From Candidatus Latescibacterota bacterium (GTDB taxonomy: Bacteria > JAAXHH01): DNA of 10,060 nucleotides. Position 1 is the first letter of the stretch. The number at the start of each line of letters is the position of its first letter. A program made the translations under genes and the position numbers. The notes under the pieces were generated by a model. It had not been told where the DNA came from. It ran no database searches and saw only the letters and a program-made list of their open reading frames with translations. The stretch spans positions 1 to 10,060 of the forward strand of contig JAJECR010000039.1 of NCBI GenBank assembly GCA_022821935.1, given 5' to 3'. This document shows positions 5,792-10,060 of the stretch, one piece after another.

Positions 5792-8236
5792 CTACTCGTA
5801 TCTCAACGCTTCGACGGGATTCGACCGCGCCGCCTTCAGGACGTGCAGACCGACCGTGGCCGTCGCGATGGCCAGAACGGCCAGGGCCACCAGGAAGAAG
5901 AGCGCCGGGCCGGGCGCAGTGCGATAGGCGAAATCCCGCAGCCAGCTGTCCATGGCAAGGTAGGCGACCGGCCAGGCGACGAAGCTCCCCGCGATGGACA
6001 TGGCCACGAATTCTTTCGACAGGATCTGAACAAGCTGCGGCCGGGTAGCGCCCAGTATCTTGCGCACGCCGATTTCCTTCGTGCGCTGGTGTATAGTAAG
6101 GGAGACCAGATTGAACAGCCCCATAAAGGTCAGCAGGGTGGCAAGCAACGCACATATTCCGAGGAGCGTGCCAAGAAGTTCCTCGGGCAGATACAGCCGA
6201 TCTATGTCGTCTTCGAGAAAGGAATAAAAAAGCGGGATCGCCGGATAATGGGATCGCCAGATTCTGCCGAGATCTTCGAGCGCGGAGGCCGTGCTGCCCG
6301 GCTGCAGTCGAACGCTCATGTGTTCCCCGAAAGAACTGCTTAAAAACACCATGGGTTCAACGGGTTGGTAGAGGGAACGGAAGTGGGTGTCCCGGACTAC
6401 GCCGACGATCCTGCCGCGGCTTACGAACTGTGGGTAGACCAATTCCACCGGCTTGTCCAGGGCCTCTTCGGGGGAAGCCCATCCCAGATGCCGGACCGCC
6501 GTCTCATTCAGCACGATCTCGAGAACGGCGAACGGATTGAACATCCTCATATCTCTTGGTTTCAGATTCGCCCCCAGCACCAGATTCATGTCCAGGGTCT
6601 CGAAGAAATCGTGTTCGACGTTCACTATGCGGACGGACGAGGATACCGGGACATTGCCGCCATCCCCCCTGCGTACCATGGTTTCCCCGATTGTGCCTCT
6701 CCCCGGCGCGAGTCCCGGAACATAATCCGAAAGGGATACGCCTGCGATATGCGACGACTGCAGCAATTCGTTCTGGAACCCCTCGGAAGACCTCATTCTA
6801 ACCTGTTGAGGGCCTTCGGAAGAGTTCGATTCAGCGGCCTCCACGAAGAATCCCGATATGAGGGGGACGACGATCAAATCAGTTTTTTTGAAACCTGGAG
6901 GTTCGTTCATCATGTACCGCAACTGACTATACACTACCCCCGTGCTGGTGATCAGAATCACGGAGAGAGTGAACTGTACGGTGATGAGCACCCGCTTTAC
7001 GAGGGGATAGTCTATCGCCTGGCTCAACCGGCGGCTCAGGGCGTCCATCGGTCGGAATCCGGACAGGACCATGGCCGGGAAGCTTCCCGACAACGCGCCC
7101 ACCAGTACCGAGATGGCGATCAGGCCGAGCCAGACGTCGAGATGCTGCATCAGGTCCATGGACAGCGTCTTCCCGGTCACGGCGTTGAAGGCCGGCAGCG
7201 CAAGGCGGGCCAGCAGAACGGCGAGGACCAGCACCAGGCCCGATATCATCACAGACCCGCTGAGATACTGCATGACGATACGGGAACGGTCCGCGCCGAA
7301 CACCTTCATGAGGCCCACTTCCTTGGCGCGGGCGGTCGATTGGACCATGGACAGATTGATGAAATTGATGCAGGCGATCAGCAGCAGGAAAACGGCCCCC
7401 GTCACGAGAGTGTAGAGGTAGGCGGCGCTGCTGTTCGATTCGAGTTCGTTGAGGAGATTGGAACGCAGGTGGATCGAGGTCAGCGGCTGCAGGGCAAACC
7501 GGTAATCCTGAATACTCTGAGGGTTCGCGGGCTTGATCTCGGTGTCGAAAAAAGACTGGAACTTGGATGCCAGTTCCGGCGCGAGGCCCTGATCGTTCAA
7601 ACGCAGGTACGTATAGTAGTTCGTACTCCACCAGTTGTCCATGAAGTCCAACTCGGTCCCGAACGACAGGAACATATCCGCGGTGAAATGCGTATGGCCC
7701 GGGAAATCCTCCATGATGCCCGTGATGGTAAAGCTGTACGTGTTGTCCAGGCGCATGACCTCGCCCATGGGGTCCGCGTCGCTGAAGTATTTCCTCGCCA
7801 TGGACTGCGAGATGACCGCCTTGAACTGTCCCTCCAGCGCGGACTCCGGATTTCCCTTGAGCAGGGGGATGGTAAATACGTCGAACAGCGAAGGCTCGGT
7901 CCAGTAGATCCGGTCCTCGTAGAACTCCCGGTCGCCGAACCGCACGAGCCATATGGCCCGGGTCGCCCGCATGCGCACGGCGCTTGCGACTTCCGGGAAG
8001 CTGGTGGTCATTGTGGAGCCCGCGGCGCCCGGCGTGCGCGCGTTGTTGCCGTTGATCAGCCGGAAGACCTGCGGGGCGTATTTGTGGTGCGTGTCGTAGG
8101 TCCATTCGTCCTTTATGTACAACATCGTCAGCACGCACGCGGACATGGCGATGGCCAGCCCCATGACGTTGATGATGGTATGCGATCTTTGTTTGAGGAA
8201 GGTCCTTAGGACGATCGTGAGGTGGTGGGAGAACAT
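5792..8236 (-). CDS. FtsX/MacB-type ABC transporter permease (orphan, no ATPase nearby)
   Basis: An 814-residue inner-membrane permease of the large duplicated FtsX type. One span lies near the N-terminus (about 22-42), followed by an extracytoplasmic MacB_PCD-like domain (about 45-270). Four more spans follow (about 275-298, 328-350, 368-390, 413-437), then a second extracytoplasmic domain (about 440-685) and three final spans (about 687-712, 742-764, 776-798). The two FtsX cores are recognisable by repeated cytoplasmic coupling segments: 'TARAKEVGLMKVFGADRSRI' (301-320) and 'HQRTKEIGVRKILGATRPQL' (716-735). The protein ends 'NPVEALRYE', typical of this group. Such permeases usually work with a MacB/LolD-like ATPase in lipoprotein or peptide export or signal transmission by mechanotransmission; no ATPase gene is present here. 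The ATG at 8236 begins the expected 'MFSHHLTIVLRTFLKQRSHT' N-terminus; the ribosome binding site is weak. It lies 67 bases after the TonB-domain lipoprotein gene. Substrate unknown. Confidence 0.92.
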   Translation of the reverse strand: MFSHHLTIVLRTFLKQRSHTIINVMGLAIAMSACVLTMLYIKDEWTYDTHHKYAPQVFRLINGNNARTPGAAGSTMTTSFPEVASAVRMRATRAIWLVRFGDREFYEDRIYWTEPSLFDVFTIPLLKGNPESALEGQFKAVISQSMARKYFSDADPMGEVMRLDNTYSFTITGIMEDFPGHTHFTADMFLSFGTELDFMDNWWSTNYYTYLRLNDQGLAPELASKFQSFFDTEIKPANPQSIQDYRFALQPLTSIHLRSNLLNELESNSSAAYLYTLVTGAVFLLLIACINFINLSMVQSTARAKEVGLMKVFGADRSRIVMQYLSGSVMISGLVLVLAVLLARLALPAFNAVTGKTLSMDLMQHLDVWLGLIAISVLVGALSGSFPAMVLSGFRPMDALSRRLSQAIDYPLVKRVLITVQFTLSVILITSTGVVYSQLRYMMNEPPGFKKTDLIVVPLISGFFVEAAESNSSEGPQQVRMRSSEGFQNELLQSSHIAGVSLSDYVPGLAPGRGTIGETMVRRGDGGNVPVSSSVRIVNVEHDFFETLDMNLVLGANLKPRDMRMFNPFAVLEIVLNETAVRHLGWASPEEALDKPVELVYPQFVSRGRIVGVVRDTHFRSLYQPVEPMVFLSSSFGEHMSVRLQPGSTASALEDLGRIWRSHYPAIPLFYSFLEDDIDRLYLPEELLGTLLGICALLATLLTFMGLFNLVSLTIHQRTKEIGVRKILGATRPQLVQILSKEFVAMSIAGSFVAWPVAYLAMDSWLRDFAYRTAPGPALFFLVALAVLAIATATVGLHVLKAARSNPVEALRYE

Positions 8237-8303
8237 ACGATCTGCGCACTCTACGGCAAGGTACGTCCGTTTACTGGTCGATCAGGGTGTCTCGCGTTAC
8301 ACT

Positions 8304-8777
8304 TCATTCCTCGGTGACGGTCTTCTCGCCAGGGGTTTGTAATGATTTCCTGTGCATAATCGGTAGCGACAGGCGCATCTTTACGAAGGCACCGTCATGT
8401 ATTGCCGGCGTCCAGATCGTTTTTCGAATAACATCCAGCATCAGAGAATCCACATCAACGCGACCCGACGCTCCCTCGACAAAAACCGTTTCCACTATGC
8501 CATCAGTACCTACCACGACTTGAATCACTGTGACGCCATCGAAATCGAGATCATCGCCATCGGGCATAGTAGGAAGATAAACAATCCTTGCTTGCGTGTC
8601 CACCGCAGTGGGCCAGTAAATACCAGATTCCTGGTCGGCGACCTGGTCCGGTCGCCCTGGCTGACCCGGCTGGACTGCCGGAGGTGGTTGGACTGCCTGG
8701 GGTGGTTGACCATCATTGCCACAGGCGGCTACAGAAAGGACCAATGATAACATTGGAACCTTGCGAATAGCGATCAT
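8304..8777 (-). CDS. Lipoprotein with TonB C-terminal-like domain
   Basis: A 157-residue protein. The signal peptide (MIAIRKVPMLSLVLSVAAC) ends in a lipobox with Cys19, so it should be lipidated. Residues about 23-45 are a Pro/Gln-rich linker ('QAVQPPPAVQP' and similar), as between the anchor and domain of TonB. Residues about 78-143 resemble the TonB C-terminal fold: 'VTVIQVVVGTDGIVETVFV', a helix with 'DSLMLDVIRKTIWTPAIHDG', and 'FVKMRLSLPI', the last strand. Classical TonB is held by an N-terminal membrane helix that contacts ExbB/ExbD; lipid anchoring here suggests a different job, perhaps binding a partner in the periplasm. The ATG at 8777 is chosen because AAGGA precedes it and because the signal peptide starts there. 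An ATG at 8819, overlapping the upstream stop as ATGA, would add 14 polar residues before the signal. It follows the secreted protein gene by 38 bases and precedes the permease. Confidence 0.82.
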   Translation of the reverse strand: MIAIRKVPMLSLVLSVAACGNDGQPPQAVQPPPAVQPGQPGRPDQVADQESGIYWPTAVDTQARIVYLPTMPDGDDLDFDGVTVIQVVVGTDGIVETVFVEGASGRVDVDSLMLDVIRKTIWTPAIHDGAFVKMRLSLPIMHRKSLQTPGEKTVTEE

Positions 8778-8787
8778 GATCAGATTT

Positions 8788-8792
8788 TCCTT
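8788..8792 (-). promoter_or_regulatory. Ribosome binding site supporting the start at 8777
   Basis: On the minus strand AAGGA (within GAAGGAAAA) lies ten bases before the ATG at 8777. The competing ATG at 8819 has no comparable site, though its ATGA overlap with the previous stop could allow coupled translation. Confidence 0.5.
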
Positions 8793-8815
8793 CGAATTTA
8801 CGAAGTGCATATTTG

Positions 8816-10015
8816 TCATTTCAGGTTCCCGGTGGTTACAATATAGCGGTAAAGATCGAATCGCCTCATTTCATCCCAAGGTTTGTCTTCAAGTAGGATC
8901 GAAATGGGTTGCACTAAAATGGTGAAGGGATGATTACCAGAGCGATCTGGATGGGACTTCATCAAAGGATCGCTGTCGTTAGCGAAAGATCTGATGAAAA
9001 CACTTGATTCGTCAATCGGGAAACGGTCGATGTTTGCGATGTACTTTAAAAACTTGGTATAACCGTCCGCAAGAAGATAGCTCTCCACATTGGACGTGTA
9101 GAATACGGAAATGGTCGCCTCGTGCGCCTTGACATATTCTGCGATAGCACGAAGAGCATGGTCTCCACCGAAATCGCCTACTACGGGCACGATGAGATTA
9201 CGGCTTTGCATCTCTCTCAGATAGCTAAAGATATGATCGTTGGCCAAGAAGCTGGCCGGTTCTCCATCCGTGGTTGTTGCCTGCAGAAGATCGCGAAGAT
9301 CCGCAGCCTCTCGAAGTTGTTTCCCGTCGCTACCGAGCAGATCGTAGCGAATATCGAGCTGGCGTTGGTAGAACGCACGGTAAACGTATTCTAATGCACT
9401 CATGTCGTTGGCATTATCGACCCCGTGAACCTTTACCAAGTCCTTGATCTGTTTGATATTCTCGTCGTACAGGGCCGGATCCGGGGCAACGCTGTCGAAG
9501 TATTCGACCAGTTCTCCGATCGAGGCCTCTCGGCCGCCCGCAATCCAGGCCGGTGTCCGTCGAAACAGCTTGTTGATACGCGGCAGGTCTTCATAGAGGG
9601 GCTTGCTTAACAGTTTCGAAAGGAAAACCGCCCGCGTGTCAGACAGAGCGAACAGGGCTTTGTACATGAGATGCTGCAGCATGTTATTGCGGCGGATATC
9701 CACGATGAAAGCCATTGGAGGTTGGATTGCGCCAATATAAGAAAAGTTCTGTTCAGGTCCCACACCCACATAAACCCCGCGGGAAAGATCGAGTCTGCGC
9801 AGGATCGGCAGAGGATTCAGATACGTAGACTCGTTGGAAATGAAGTTGTCCGTGTGGAAGTCTCTACCTACTCCGGACAGATCCTGAATCAACGCGCCGA
9901 ATTCCGTTTCACTCAGTGAATCTGGAAGGGTGCTGGTCTGGGCAATGGCTGACGAAATCCGGAAATTTACGATTTCGAACAACAGAATCAGCGACAAGGC
10001 AACTCTGAATACCAT
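8816..10015 (-). CDS. Secreted protein of an uncharacterised family (LIC_10091-like), GxGPEQN motif
   Basis: A 399-residue protein with a Sec-type signal peptide (hydrophobic core about 5-16; cleavage likely after Ala-Ile-Ala at 23-25). The mature part starts with 'GVGRDFHTDNFISNESTYL' (48-66). It continues with 'GVYVGVGPEQNFSYIGAI' (80-97) and 'PPMAFIVDIRRNN' (99-111). The glycine-rich turn followed about 20 residues later by an acidic strand end (Asp107) looks like the first half of a Rossmann/methyltransferase nucleotide site. Later come 'VPVVGDFGGDHALRAI' (276-291), 'VFYTSNVESYL' (304-314) and 'SSVFIRSF' (337-344). I recall this pattern from proteins named LIC_10091 family (DUF7790) in databases, without an established activity; that recall should be checked. 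A nucleotide-type fold in an exported protein would be odd. The ATG at 10015 gives the signal peptide; AAGGG lies 12 bases upstream, a weak match. It heads the minus-strand unit within this window. Confidence 0.78.
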   Translation of the reverse strand: MVFRVALSLILLFEIVNFRISSAIAQTSTLPDSLSETEFGALIQDLSGVGRDFHTDNFISNESTYLNPLPILRRLDLSRGVYVGVGPEQNFSYIGAIQPPMAFIVDIRRNNMLQHLMYKALFALSDTRAVFLSKLLSKPLYEDLPRINKLFRRTPAWIAGGREASIGELVEYFDSVAPDPALYDENIKQIKDLVKVHGVDNANDMSALEYVYRAFYQRQLDIRYDLLGSDGKQLREAADLRDLLQATTTDGEPASFLANDHIFSYLREMQSRNLIVPVVGDFGGDHALRAIAEYVKAHEATISVFYTSNVESYLLADGYTKFLKYIANIDRFPIDESSVFIRSFANDSDPLMKSHPDRSGNHPFTILVQPISILLEDKPWDEMRRFDLYRYIVTTGNLK

Positions 10016-10060
10016 AAATGTACTAAACCCTTGCGGTGCGCCTAAATGGTCGATCTGGTT
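10016..10060 (-). other. Upstream region of the secreted-protein gene
   Basis: Only 45 bases are visible before the first minus-strand gene. No convincing -10/-35 pair, operator or second gene can be identified; the unit may start here or continue beyond the window. Confidence 0.4.

Noticed and set aside
6365..8209. Long open frame of 614 codons on the plus strand
   Set aside because: It is antisense to the permease gene in the register that mirrors its codon bias. Its protein is rich in His, Arg, Gln and Glu with no domain pattern, while the opposite strand has clear FtsX motifs and membrane spans.
6927..8249. 440-codon open frame on the minus strand overlapping the permease
   Set aside because: It is a shifted frame of the same DNA, rich in Arg/His/Gly/Pro with no membrane spans; the 5792-8236 frame is the coherent one.
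8597..8720. Repetitive GC-rich stretch considered as a repeat array
   Set aside because: It is explained by the Pro/Gln-rich linker and lipobox region of the TonB-domain lipoprotein, where PPAVQP-like units repeat at protein level; there are no regular spacers.
8778..8819. Upstream ATG start for the TonB-domain lipoprotein, with ATGA overlap
   Set aside because: The overlap is tempting for coupled translation, but it puts 14 polar residues before the signal peptide, whereas ATG 8777 has an AAGGA and a standard lipoprotein start. Not fully excluded.

Overview
The window looks like chromosomal DNA of a Gram-negative bacterium with lipopolysaccharide. This rests on an LpxL-type lipid A acyltransferase end, a WaaF-like heptosyltransferase, two lipoproteins with lipoboxes, a Tat-targeted ApbE and an FtsX-type permease. 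Most genes are GC-rich. The mix of FtsX permease, TonB-domain lipoprotein and poorly characterised families suggests an uncultivated FCB-type lineage (Latescibacterota or Gemmatimonadota-like) or an acidobacterial relative; this placement is a guess from gene style, not a measurement. No RNA gene, CRISPR array, insertion sequence or intrinsic terminator was recognised, and no stretch over 300 bases lacks a gene.

Left half, plus strand (1 to about 4010). Six closely spaced genes read rightward: the 3' end of a lipid A acyltransferase, a proline-rich lipoprotein of unknown function, a glycosyltransferase family 9 heptosyltransferase, a PfkB-type sugar kinase, a protein made of two copies of one small domain, and a small membrane protein whose coiled coil is broken by an apparent one-base frameshift. 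The first and third genes build the outer leaflet (lipid A and inner core), so this is probably an envelope/LPS transcription unit with less understood genes attached.

Right half, minus strand (10015 down to 3982). Five genes read leftward: a secreted protein of an uncharacterised family with a glycine-rich nucleotide-binding-like motif, a lipoprotein with a TonB C-terminal-like domain, an 814-residue FtsX/MacB-type permease, a membrane-anchored FMN-binding protein with a DGITGAT flavinylation motif and a CxxC pair, and a Tat-exported ApbE FAD:protein FMN transferase. The last two form an enzyme-substrate pair: ApbE should attach FMN to the threonine of the neighbour's GAT motif outside the cytoplasm. 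This makes an extracytoplasmic flavin electron carrier the clearest functional theme.

The two units converge and overlap at about 3982-4010, with no terminator between them. The most unusual points are the frame break in the small coiled-coil gene exactly at this convergence, the CxxC-containing flavoprotein/ApbE pair, a tandem 17-base repeat that folds into a hairpin between those two genes, and the two-domain repeat protein of unknown function.
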